DNA of 64,000 nucleotides from Udeniomyces pyricola (lineage: Eukaryota > Basidiomycota > Tremellomycetes > Cystofilobasidiales > Mrakiaceae). The translations under genes were made by a program, and so were the position numbers. Position 1 is the stretch's first letter. Each line of letters opens with the position of its first letter. Location: contig BCIK01000019.1 of assembly GCA_039545295.1 (NCBI GenBank), forward strand, positions 359,789 through 423,788. The letters run 5' to 3'. Below the pieces are notes generated by a model that saw only the letters and a program-made list of their open reading frames with translations, did not search any database and was not told the origin of the DNA. Positions 1-10,623 of the stretch are shown here, piece by piece.

Positions 1-302
1 CGTGACGGAAAATTCTGCTCTGACCTGCTGTCGGGTTGATGAAGGGGTGATGGGCGGAGGATACCGAAGAAGGGATGGCGTGAACCCCCCCTGAGCGGAA
101 TGGTGTTGTCGTAGGGGAGGAGTGGATGGGTACGAGCTCGTGGCTGCCGCTAACGAGGCTGAAGCCAGTGCGACAGCAGACGATGACGAAGACGATAGAA
201 CGGCCTCTGCAGTCAATGCGTCCCTATCGAGGATCGAGGTATGTGTGATGCCATGTGGGGCGACCGAGGGATTGGGACGTTGCTGTCGAGACGACGAGTG
301 AA
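1..302 (+). CDS. 3' end of an unidentified gene (partial)
   Basis: From about 115 (after an AG at 113-114) to 238 one + frame is open and coding-like: it is rich in Ala, Glu and Asp, with an acidic stretch near 186-200, and stops before a good donor GTATGT at 239. Read straight through, the frame ends at a TGA at 300-302. If the donor is used, a downstream exon would end near 496, but I could not find an acceptor with matching phase that keeps the attractive acidic frame (about 390-480). The gene starts outside the window. No family is recognised. The exon structure is a guess. Confidence 0.35.
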
Positions 303-2069
303 GGCGGGATCGGACGGCTGCTGGGGCGGGCGACCGAGGGGATTCAGGCTCGTTGGCTGACCGACGGAGCGGAGTCTTTTGGGCTGGCATGGACGAGATC
401 AGTCGGACGAAGCCGAGTGAGGAGGAGGGCGACAACGATGAGAGTGGAAAGGAAGGAGATTATATATGGATCGAGGGTCGGGTTTGAGCGGGACTGAGAA
501 CACACGGACAAACAAATCAGGGTCGGAGAGAGAGAGTTGGCTCTTGACGCGTCTGAACACGCGAGATTTCCAAGGCTGTGCTGTGCGCACATGACACGCG
601 CGCTAGCTCTTGACAAATAGACGACCAAGGATATATTGTCGTAGTCGTATGTAAGGTGTAAATGTATGGGAGTAGTGGTGTGTGTCCTTGCAGCAACTAC
701 TCTCCAACATGTTCTTGATACTCATTCTCTAGCTAAGAGATGTAACGCATGGAAAAAGACGAAGGTAACGGTGTGACGCGTGACCTAACGGCCGGCGTGA
801 CAGCACCCGGCGGCAGCGGTCGAAGATGGCGACGATGACGGAGGATGATGATGCATGTGAAACTAGGCTTGCAACGCGCAGTGGGATGCATGCAGACCAA
901 AAAAAATGCAAGCCTTCCTGTGGATGTGCAAACTGCATATATATAGCCGTATGAGTCAGGGATCAGCCTCTTTGGGTGGGGGTTATGAGGCATGGATGGA
1001 TATATATACATATATATATATACATGTATTTTCGCGCATATATGACATGAGGGATTCATCAAGATTGACGACTGAAAATTCAACGCTTGACAATCGGCCT
1101 GGACTGGCTGGCGCCTCCTTCCGGCCCTCCCCCCTGGCGGCCCCCCTCTGATGCCAGATGCAGAGCCCTTGGAGGGAATTTGGCTGGAGGAGGCAACTGT
1201 CAACTGAAGGAGGGAGACAACTGGAGGAGGCCCGTCTTTTCGCGCCCACACTCGCTCGCTCATTTTGGCTCACTCATCATCCGCCTCTGTCCGAACGAAC
1301 GACGTCCTCCCTCTTGTTCTGATTCTTGTCCAGGCGCTCCTTCTCCTCTTCCTCTTTCTCTTCCTCCCCCTCCTTTCTTTCCCCCCCTCCCCCCTCCCAC
1401 GCGTCCTCTGCGGCTATCACAAGGAAGACGTCGCGCCAACCGACTCTTGTCCCCCATCCCCCCACCTTGTTCGCCCTGATCAGCGACCGCGTCGGCACCT
1501 CCACCAGCCACAACAGCTAATAAATAGGTCGCCGCCCCCGCTTGCTTAATAAATAACTCAAGCCAGCTTCAATCGTTTTCGCTTCCTCCCTCTTTCTTCC
1601 TCCCTTCTCACTCCTCCCCGACGCCCCTCCTCCTCGACGCTTCACACCCCCCGCCCCCCCTTACCTCCTCCACCCCTTCCCTCCTCTGCCCACTATGGAC
1701 TCATAGACTACGCCCCGGTTCCTATTCCCCATCCCCTTCCGCTCTCAAACAACAGCGCCCACCGACGCCCGTCTTCGTGTTCCCCCCCCCCTTGGGTCCC
1801 CTTTCCCACGCGACAAAACACCGCCCGTTTCTTTCCACCTCTTCTTCCGGTCCACCCCACACATACCCCTTGCTGCCCTCTCCGCCCTCCCACCCGAACA
1901 ACCTTCACGTCTCTCCCTCGCTCCCTCCATCTCACTTTAATCATCACACCACACACCGACGGCTTAACAGCTCGATCACCCTTTTGCGCTCTTCAGCGAC
2001 CACTTAGCGGCAACTCCGAACGACCCTCTCCCCAATTACCTTTTCTCCGTCCTCCCTCTGTCTCAAACC
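303..2069. other. Intergenic and leader region, pyrimidine-rich
   Basis: No gene is supported here. A TA-rich microsatellite lies at about 1001-1024. From about 1310 to 2069 the + strand is strongly pyrimidine-rich (long CT, CCCT and TTCC runs) up to the ATG at 2070, which fits a core promoter and 5' leader for the next gene. Open frames inside it are low-complexity by-products of the CT bias. Confidence 0.5.
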
Positions 2070-4669
2070 ATGTTCCCTACCCCAGCCCTTCACCACTCGA
2101 GCCACGCCTCGACCTCGTCCATCTCAACCATCGTCCTCGACCTCCCTTTTCCTCGCGTACCCAAACACGCTCGATTCCCTTGCCCTTACGCGTCACCCGA
2201 CGAGTTTGCCGTACGTCCCTCACCTGTTCGCTCCCTCCGATCTGCCTGCATCATGTCTCGACCGACCCGGGTCTGGCCGGCGTGTTCTGGAAGCTGACGT
2301 CCGTCCTCTTTTCCCACGGTCTATTCTTTTTATATCTGCATGGATGGCCTGCTCTTCCTTTTCTCTTTTCTTTTGGTTCTCTTTTCATGCTGGGTTCTTG
2401 CTTCACATGGATTGATCCCTCGACAGACTGAGCATCAGACGTATACCCCAGACGAATACGACCGCACTTCGATCGACCCTCCGACGCAGGAAGAGCGTGC
2501 ATGCGCGCTGCCTGGACGTGGCGAACGATGCATGATGATTGACGATGACGATGATGATGATGACGACGACGACGAGGAGCCCGATGTCGACGACAACGGA
2601 GAGGATGTCGCTCAGGAGGATTATGACGACGACGATGCTATTGGACAGGCGGTCGATGGTTCCGATGATGGAATGGTCGGCAGGGACGAGAGCCGGGAGG
2701 ATCGCTCGGAAGACGACTGGATGGGAGGAGAGAGCCCAGAAGAATCCGATGATGTCGACTCGGTCAGGTTCAGATCTTGGAAGCTGGAGAGGGGAGAAGA
2801 CCGTGATAGAGAAGGTACGATCATGTCCCCAGCAAGCAGGTTCTATTTGGGTCTTGCTCTTGAGCTGATACTCATCCCCCTTTTTCTGAATTCCTCTAAT
2901 CAGCTTCACCCCACCTCCCCACGTCCCGCAAACGCTCCCGTGCCCGGCCGACGTCTACCCCCATGTCCTCTCGCAAGGTTTCTAACGCCAACTCGCACGA
3001 CTCGTCTCCGCCTTCACCCACAACGGAACGCCGAATCCTCTGGCTCCAATCTCAGGCGGATAACCTGCCGTCGGCTCTTCGATCAAGGCTCCTCATGCTT
3101 TCGAGCGTGAGCGATAGTCCGCCTGCGACGCCTCCGGCGTTGGATATGGAGGACGATGAGGTGGCAGAGAATCAAAGGGCCAGGTTTATTCCTAGGGACG
3201 GAGGAGGCGAGAGCGACCGTCGGCCAAGTGGAGGATTCCCCTTTTCGTTCTCTGGCTTTGCATGCCACCGACGCGAAGGCGACGACGACGACGACAATGA
3301 TGACGTACATCTGAATTCCGACGATGGATGGGAAGGAGGAGGAGGGCTACGACATCCATCGTTTGAGGATTCGGAACCCTCCTCGCTCACGTCGTCCGTC
3401 ACGATCACGCATCGTCTCTATCCCAATCACGCCCCTCGGTCGTCTCCTCCGTCGACGATTGACGAGGTCCACATGTCATTCCCGTTTTCCATCAGCTCAT
3501 GTCCGCCCTCACCTCATTCCCTTTCCCTTGACCCATCTGCGACGACCTCTGGCGATTCCCCCGACGCTTCAGTTATTCCTTCAGCAGGTTTCCCGTTTTC
3601 TCGCTCGACTACGCTTCCATCTTCTTCTTCTTGTCGAATGGTTCCCCCTTCGTTCCCCTCCTTCTCCTCCTCCTCCTCTGCTTCCCCCTTTTCGCTCGAC
3701 GATCAGTTCCCCATGTCTGATTCTCCTTCTGCTACGACCTTGACGACCTCCCATTCACACGCCCAATCTAATCATGACGCCTCGTTCGCTTCCTCCTCAT
3801 CATCATCATCCTCCTCGTTTTGTTTCTCTTCTTCTGCTTCCTCCCCAGTCCAATCATCATCATCGTTATCCCTCCCACCTCCCTCATCATCGTCACAACA
3901 ACCCTCCCCACAACCACCGTTACCCACACCGACTTCGTTCTCCCGCCAATCCTCCACGACTTCGTCGTCGTTCTCCAGTTTTTCAGGCTCATCCTCGTCG
4001 GCTTCGTCGTCGCCATCGTTGTGTTCGTGTGCGAGCTTGGGAGGAGGAGGAGGAGGGTATCACCTACCTCGTGGGGGGGATATGGGTATGATGACGGACC
4101 TTGGGACGGGACGATCGGTGGAATCGGAAGAGGAAGGTGAAGAAGGAGAATCGTTGTTTTTTGAAGGGGATTCGGAATCGAATTCTAAACGACACCATCA
4201 TCAGCATCGTCTTCTCCATCATCATCATCATCATCATCATCGTCATCACACACATTCTCAGCAGCAGCCGTATCCTCATCAACAGCGTTCTTTGCAGAAT
4301 ATCGACGTCGTCGACGACGATGATGATGACGATCGAGAGATGGCGTTGCATCCGCATGGCTTTTGGAAAGGAGATGGATCTCTGTCGGTTTGCTGTGGGG
4401 TTGAAGAGACGGGTTCGGGTTCGACTTCCTCGTCGTCGTCGTCGTCGTTAGTGGGGTCGGCTGTTGAAATGGAGGAGGAAGAGGTGGGAGGACATTTTCA
4501 TCATCATCCTGGTATGTCAGAGAAGAGGGAGATGAGGAGACGAGGGAGGTTCGTTGGTGAAGGTCAACGAGAAGGAGATGAAGATGAAGATGAAGAAGGA
4601 GGGGAAGGGGGAGGAGGAGGAAGGAAGATGTTGGGGTTGAGTAGGACGTATAGGACGTTTGAGCTCTGA
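2070..4669 (+). CDS. Low-complexity Ser/His/Asp-rich protein, function unknown
   Basis: Three exons fit in phase: 2070-2210, 2427-2814 and 2904-4669 (donors GTACGT and GTACGA, acceptors ACAG and TCAG), giving about 764 residues. The ATG follows a long pyrimidine leader. Exon 2 starts with a compact, perhaps conserved segment (TPDEYDRTSIDPP, then LPGRGERC) followed by a run of acidic residues. Exon 3 is dominated by Ser runs, Pro, a His-rich block near 4190-4260, Asp runs and Gly/Glu runs, and ends with GLSRTYRTFEL. There is no signal peptide or membrane segment. Most of the chain looks disordered. The EYDR...LPxRG segment resembles a short motif in fungal regulatory proteins, but I cannot name a family. 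Splicing is well supported; function is unknown. Confidence 0.75.
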
Positions 4670-5347
4670 CCTGATGTCAGGGATGAAGGCGCGGAGAGAG
4701 GGAGCGCAGGGAAAGGGGATGGTTAGCATGATTGATATATATATACATATACTATACACTGATAATATCGATTGAAAAAAAAAAATAGAGTTCATGAAAG
4801 CGAGTACAAGATATATTGGATACTGTCGAACCCTATAGCTTACGCAACGACTCCGCGCGCGTACGTACGTACGTGTGGCACTCATGGATCATTCGCAGAA
4901 GTCGTCTGCAACGTATGGGATCACATCCCCACTCTCAACGTCAATCTAACATTTGAGCTCATGGTGCACACATGTATGTTGGAGTCGGGTGAAGTAGGGT
5001 GGTGGCTGGCCCGCGTGGTGTAGATGGTGGGGAGTCATCTATATATCCCGATGATCTTGCCCCATCCATTCTGATTTCTGAAGATCCGAAGCACACGTGA
5101 TCTATTTGATTATTGAAACTGGTTATATATGGCCTGCATGGAGCTCCTCTTTTCCACCTTGCGTTCCAGGCCTTGATGCTCTCTCCTTGAAAAGAGGATG
5201 CCCGAGAAGACCGTTTTGCCCTATCCTCTCCGTCCACTATCTCTCACCCTCTTCTAAGATATCTCTTAGATCATCGTCCCCTCATCTTGGTCCCCGCTCC
5301 CCCCAAGCTGATTCTACCTCTTCCGATTCGAGACCAGTATCAACACC
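4670..5347. other. Intergenic region
   Basis: No gene seen. It contains a short TA microsatellite (about 4734-4752), an A10 run near 4774-4783 that may lie in the 3' region of the upstream gene, and a GTAC/CGTA tandem (about 4861-4873). The last 200 bases are pyrimidine-rich before the permease ATG. Confidence 0.5.
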
Positions 5348-8300
5348 ATGAGTCGCTTCCTCAAGATGCTTCAAGTACCTGGAGCGCCATCTCCCTATGT
5401 GAGTCATCCGCTTCGACCCCCTCCTCCCCTCCCCCCCCCCCCAAAGCGGGTTGCTCTTCGGTTTCCCCAACGCTTTTCTTTTCGCACTTGCAGCTTTCGC
5501 TCATCCCTCTGATCTGACTTCTCCTTCTTTACCATACACCCACTCTTTTCTTTCCATCTCGCTCGTCTGCTCACTCCCCCCCCCCCCNCCCNNCCNNCNT
5601 ATGTACAGTATAATGAGGATATCAAGCCGCTTCCTCCTGCCCGTCGGACATGGACCCGAAACGTCTTTATCTGGTTCTGGCTAGCCACCAGTAAGCCAAT
5701 CTTTTCATACCCCATCGAAAACCTACCTCCTCCAACCCCCCCCCCTCTCATCAACTCCGTCAAACCTTTATACTGACGTTTATCTCGTTCTTGTGCTTTG
5801 ACTTCGGGGCTACGTCTTGTCCAAGGCATCAACATCGGAGGCTTGACGGGGGCATCCTCTATTCTCTCACTTGGTCTGACCGTCTGGCAAGCCGTCATTG
5901 CAGACATCAGTACGTTCTCTACCTAGACTGTCTCTCTCTAATCCCCTATCGCTCTTGCTTCGTTCCGTCATCCGGCTCAACCATACCATCCGCCTCCATT
6001 TTCGGTCCCTGTTCGATCTGATGATTCCCTGACGTCCTTTGTATGATCGATACTTGCCCTTCGCATCCCGAATCTTCTTTCCTATTTTTTCTTCTTTTTC
6101 TCTTTCTTCTTCTTCTTCTTCTGGTTCACTTCCTTTCTCGCCCCCCGCCCCCCCCCCTTCCAGTTAGCTCCGTCATTATCTGTCTCGCTCTCGTCGCCAA
6201 CGGCCAACAAGGTGGAACGTGGCATATCCCCTTTGCCGTCGGAAACCGAGCAGGGTGGGGTGTCCGGGGCGCTTGGTGGGTCGTTGCTAACCGATTGATC
6301 TTGAGTTTCTGCTGGTAAGCACAATCAGTTTTTTTTTAGTTTTTTTTGCTAGTTCTCTTCGGTTCGTCGTCGTCCATCATGAGCGTAAACCTGACGACCC
6401 CCTCCCTCAATTGTATCCTTGCATCTCTCCCGTTCTTCGATCGTTCTTCTATGTGTTCGCACCGATGGGGGTTTTCTTTTATAGGTACGGCGTTCAGAGT
6501 TGGTGGGGAGGACAAGTCACCAAAAACATGATTGGTGCCATTTGGCCCAGTTTTTACCGCATGAAGAACCACTTTCCTCCCGGTGCGGCCATGGAGACCA
6601 ATGACTTCAGTGCGTTCGCTGCTGCCTTTTGCCATTCAGGCTCTTTACCCGAGTCAACTTGGTTTACCCCGTTTCTCTGGAACACATCAATCATAGTATC
6701 TAACGATTGCATTCTGGGGGTTTGTGTATCTTTGGCCATCACCATTCTCTCTCTCTCCCTTGATAGTCGGCTTTCTTGTCTTCTTCTTCGTTTCTCTCCC
6801 CTTACTCGCGGTCAAACCCGAGAGGTACCGGATTCCGGCTCTGATCTCCTCCATCTCGGTCATCATCGGTGTACTCGCTCTTCTCATCTGGGCACTCGCA
6901 AAGGAAGGAGGCGGAGGTCCTCTCCTTAATGCCACTCAGAAGACGCTAGGCGTCAAGAAGCTCGAAGGGGCTAAACTCGGATGGGCAATGGCCAAATCGG
7001 TAACGACAGGTGTAAGTTCGCCCTCCTCCTCCTTCCCCCCCCCCCCCCTTCTTCCTTGTTAAGTGTGACCCTGCCTATCGTTAGAACTTGTTTGATCAAG
7101 AATTTTCGTTGCTAATGAGTGTTCAAAACCTTTTAACGGGCTTAGGTTGGAGGTTGGGCAGGAGCTATCATGTACCAGAGTGACTTTTCACGATACGCTA
7201 GGCGACCGGGAGATCAAGGTTCGATGGGTTTTCGGCGTTCTTGCCCATCCCCCTCTCTCTCTCTCTTCCTTTCTTTCTCTGTCTCTCCCGACTAAGCTTC
7301 TGACACGAGGGATCGTGGTATGCGCTCGGTTGTGCACTTTAGTCATGGGACAGATCTTTGTGATTCCTGTCTGCATGGTCTTGTCCTCCTTCATCGGACT
7401 CATCATCACGAGTTGTGCAGGTTCGTTGTCCCAATTCCTCACGTCTCTTTCACTTCTTTCCCCCCTTGCGTCCTTGACGTTCGCCACCTTTGCCCTCGGT
7501 GATGTGATACCGTCGCTGACGTTTTCTATTATTGTTTTTTTTTTTGTCTTTCTTTTTTTTCTTCTTTTTTTCGTTCATCCTCGTCGATCGATTGATTTCC
7601 CGTCCACAGCCGGCTTCTACCCAGACGAGCCCTTGCTTTGGTACGTCCCCGCCTCCCTCCCACTTTTCTCCACCATATCATTTCGTCCATCTTACTCCAA
7701 CGCGGAGAGCCAACTCATAACTTTTTGAATGCCGGTTGTACCTCGCTTCTCTCATGAACAGGCGACCCTACAAGCTTATGCAAGTCATTCAGGAAACGGA
7801 AGCGACGTCAGGCGCACGAGCCGCTATGTTTTTCCTCGCTCTGACCTTTTTCATGTCCCAACTCTGTGTCAACGTACGTCGACCTGACGCAATTATTTTT
7901 CTTCTCTCCTCAAATAACGAGTTGCTTGTAGAGAGGGGCTCCCTTTGACTCATCAAGTACTGTTTGTGTTGTTTTTTTCTTTGGGGGGGGGGGGGGGGTT
8001 AGATCGCGGGCAACGCCATCACGGGAGCCATCGACCTTGCATCGCTTTTCCCCAAATATGTCGATCTTAAACGGGTGAGGGATTAGCTTCATGCCTTCAT
8101 CACCATCATTTATCTCTTGAGTTGAACCGAGATATGACTTTCTACAGCCCTCGAGAGTGCGTCTTTGATGAACTGATCGTTTTTTTGGCTACGATGCTTT
8201 TCTTTCTCTATACTAAAAGGGTCCTTTCATTGTTGCCTTTATCGGATTCGCCATCAACCCTTGGCAACTCATCAACGTTGGTCGATTGATCTTGTCTTAA

Positions 8301-9478
8301 AAACATCGCTTCGATGTTTTTTTTTCTTTCTCTTTCCACTGATATCGTTTGATCCCCGTTGTGCTCACCCTATGATATCTTCTTCCGACGACGTAGACGG
8401 CCAACACGTTCATCTCGGTCCTGTCCGGTTACTCCGTTTTCCTAGGGTTCGTCCATTTCTATACTCCTTCTGATTCGTGGCTGTACATGGCGATAAATCA
8501 TGTGCGCATCATCTGTATCTGACCAATCAATTTCATTTCTCTCTCTCTATCTCTATCTCTCTTCTTCACTCTTTACCTCGTCAACCTCCGATGGACTGCT
8601 TCCTCTTTCACAACTTTCTCGGTCGATCAGGCCTCTCGCAGGAATCATGGCCGCCGATTATTTCGCCGTCCGACGCACGAAACTTCGTCTCTCGCATCTC
8701 TATACGGCCGATGAGACGTCCATCTACTGGTTCTGGCACGGTACGGCCTCTTCTTTTTTTTTTCGGTCCTCCTTTTTGGTCACATTAAGACACCTTCTGA
8801 CTGGCTTTCCCCTTCCCCCCCCTTTCAACTTCCTCAATAATGCTTACTGAGTATATAGGTGTGAACCCACGAGCACCTATCGTCTGGTGTCTTTCTGTCT
8901 TCCCTTCACTTCCCGGCTTCGCGTACACGCTCAGCAAAGGCAAATTGACCTCGATTTCTATGGGTTGGGTCCATGTCAGCTATCTCGCCTGGCCTCTCGG
9001 TATGTTTTTTTTTTTTCTTAACCCCAATAAAAAGAAATCAAATCTTCTGTTACGTCGTTTCACTACACACGCAGACTCGTCTCCTTTTCCCGACTGGAAT
9101 TAAAAAAAAATTAAAAAGATAACTCAGACCATCACTTTTCCGTCTTTTGCACATCCAACGTTTCGATTTTCCTTTCCCTTCCGTTCTCCTTTTCTAGGGT
9201 TCAGTATTGCCTTTACCCTCTGGGTTTTGCTCAACACGTTCCTACCCCCACCTCATCTCGGTGAAGTCGACGATACCGATGTCTACGGCACGTTTGACGA
9301 CGACGACGACGACGGCCTCACCACCGCCGTATCATCGAGTGGTCGACTCAGCGATAGGTCTGAAGAGACCGGCGAGAAACCTATCAACTCCCTGGATGAC
9401 GGAAATGGATCCAAGACGTCGTCGTTCGAAGGAATTCGAGGGAGATCAAAGGAGACGATTCCTATCGTGACATACTAA
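5348..9478 (+). CDS. NCS1-family (Fur4-type) nucleobase or related permease
   Basis: Plasma-membrane proton symporter of the NCS1 family, taking up uracil, uridine, allantoin, thiamine or a similar compound; the substrate cannot be told. Sixteen exons join in phase to 580 residues, close to the family's usual length: 5348-5398, 5609-5690, 5826-5909, 6164-6314, 6485-6609, 6767-7011, 7146-7218, 7343-7420, 7610-7640, 7762-7873, 8003-8074, 8220-8276, 8397-8446, 8631-8740, 8859-8999, 9198-9478. Family landmarks are the YGVQSWWGG segment, NMIGAIWPSFY, the ETNDF to VKPERYRIP stretch, AGNAITGAIDLASLFP, and GIMAADYF before a LYT...VNPRAP loop. Twelve helices are expected. The C-terminal tail is cytosolic-looking with an Asp run. 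The acceptor of intron 1 lies beside ambiguous bases. Confidence 0.93.
5576..5599. repeat. C-run with ambiguous bases in permease intron 1
   Basis: A run of 12 C is followed by a mixture of C and N just before the TACAG acceptor at 5604-5608. The N bases mark unresolved sequence, so run length and exact intron length are uncertain. The flanking exons are unaffected. Confidence 0.9.
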
Positions 9479-10623
9479 ATGGAGTAGACATAGTTTAGCT
9501 TCGATCTTGCCAGCCTAACTCATATATACCTCCTCCCCCCCCCCCCCCCCNGTTTTCTCTTAACCCACTTGGTTTCATTCCCTAATAGTACCTGCCTTTC
9601 TCGAGTCGATCCTTCCTTGCCTTTCTCCTCTACTTTCTTCAATTCTTTCCTTAGGAACGCACAAATCCCCTGAAACATATCCACTATCCCCCCCTTTTTT
9701 TTTTTTCTGCTTCTTCTTTTTTTCTTCTTCTTTCTTCCCTGGTCGCTTCTTGCTTGGAGTTTCATTTTTTTTCTTTTCGTTTCACTTGACATCCTCAAAC
9801 CTGTTCAAGGTCAAAAAAAAAAAAAAACTCGTTCATGTACCTTACGTAATCTAATGCCGGAATCATTCCGGGGCAAGCTCAATTAGCAGCAGTAGCGCCG
9901 AGCTACTTGTCATGTTATAGCCTAATCATTCCCCCCCCCTTTCATCGACGCCGCTTTTCTCTTCTTCTGGAACACTGTCAGCGATCCACAGGATGATCAT
10001 CAATCCGAAAAAAAAAAGGCGATATGATCATGGGATACCATTTCATTTGAGATTTTGGAGTGGGTGGTCGAGTCGAGGCCTCCGAGCATGCAGCGTGCCT
10101 GGCCGGCGCGCAACGGAAGATAGGGTGCACAGGAGGGGAGGAGGGGGGGGGGGGGAAGGAGAAAATGATTTAAAAAAAAAAAAAAAAAAACAGGTAGAGA
10201 GGTTACAATAGCGAAACGCACATGAGACGAGAGACGATGGAGAAAGCAACGAAAGAAAGAAGGGAGAAAAAAAAATCGAGGAAGAAATTTAAAGAGAGAT
10301 ATGTACGTATGTCGAACTATGTATGAGTCAAAACGTCCAGAGATACAGACGGATAGGAGCAAAGAGGAAGGATGGATGGGAGTTTGAAATCCCAGGAAGC
10401 TATGCAGCAGGAAGGATCTGTGAGAGTATGGACAGAGCGAGATACCAGAGCAAACAAAACAAAACAGAACAGAACAGAACAGAAAAGGAGAGAAAGAAGG
10501 ATCCAATCACACAAACCGGATCGTGCGAAAGATGGACACGTAGGATTGGTGTTAATGTAGATCCGGGGTTTTCGTTGTTGTTGTTGATGTTTTTGGTGAT
10601 GTTGTTGTTATCATTATGGTTGT
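9479..10623. other. Convergent intergenic region
   Basis: 3' ends of the + permease and the - alpha-glucosidase face each other here. It holds a C16 run with an N (9535-9551), T- and A-rich runs near 9690-9730 and 9813-9828, a G run near 10144-10156 followed by an A18-type run near 10173-10190, and a tandem of AGAAC units near 10464-10484. No gene is supported; frames here encode Phe/Lys/Arg low complexity. Confidence 0.5.

Noticed and set aside
4190..4330. His and Asp codon runs as a tandem-repeat element
   Set aside because: They lie in the reading frame of a well-spliced gene and are simple trinucleotide tracts, not a mobile element or CRISPR-like array.
10000..10506. Minus-strand frame rich in Phe, Cys and Leu
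   Set aside because: It is the reverse of A-rich and G-rich intergenic sequence between two convergent genes, with no coding pattern.
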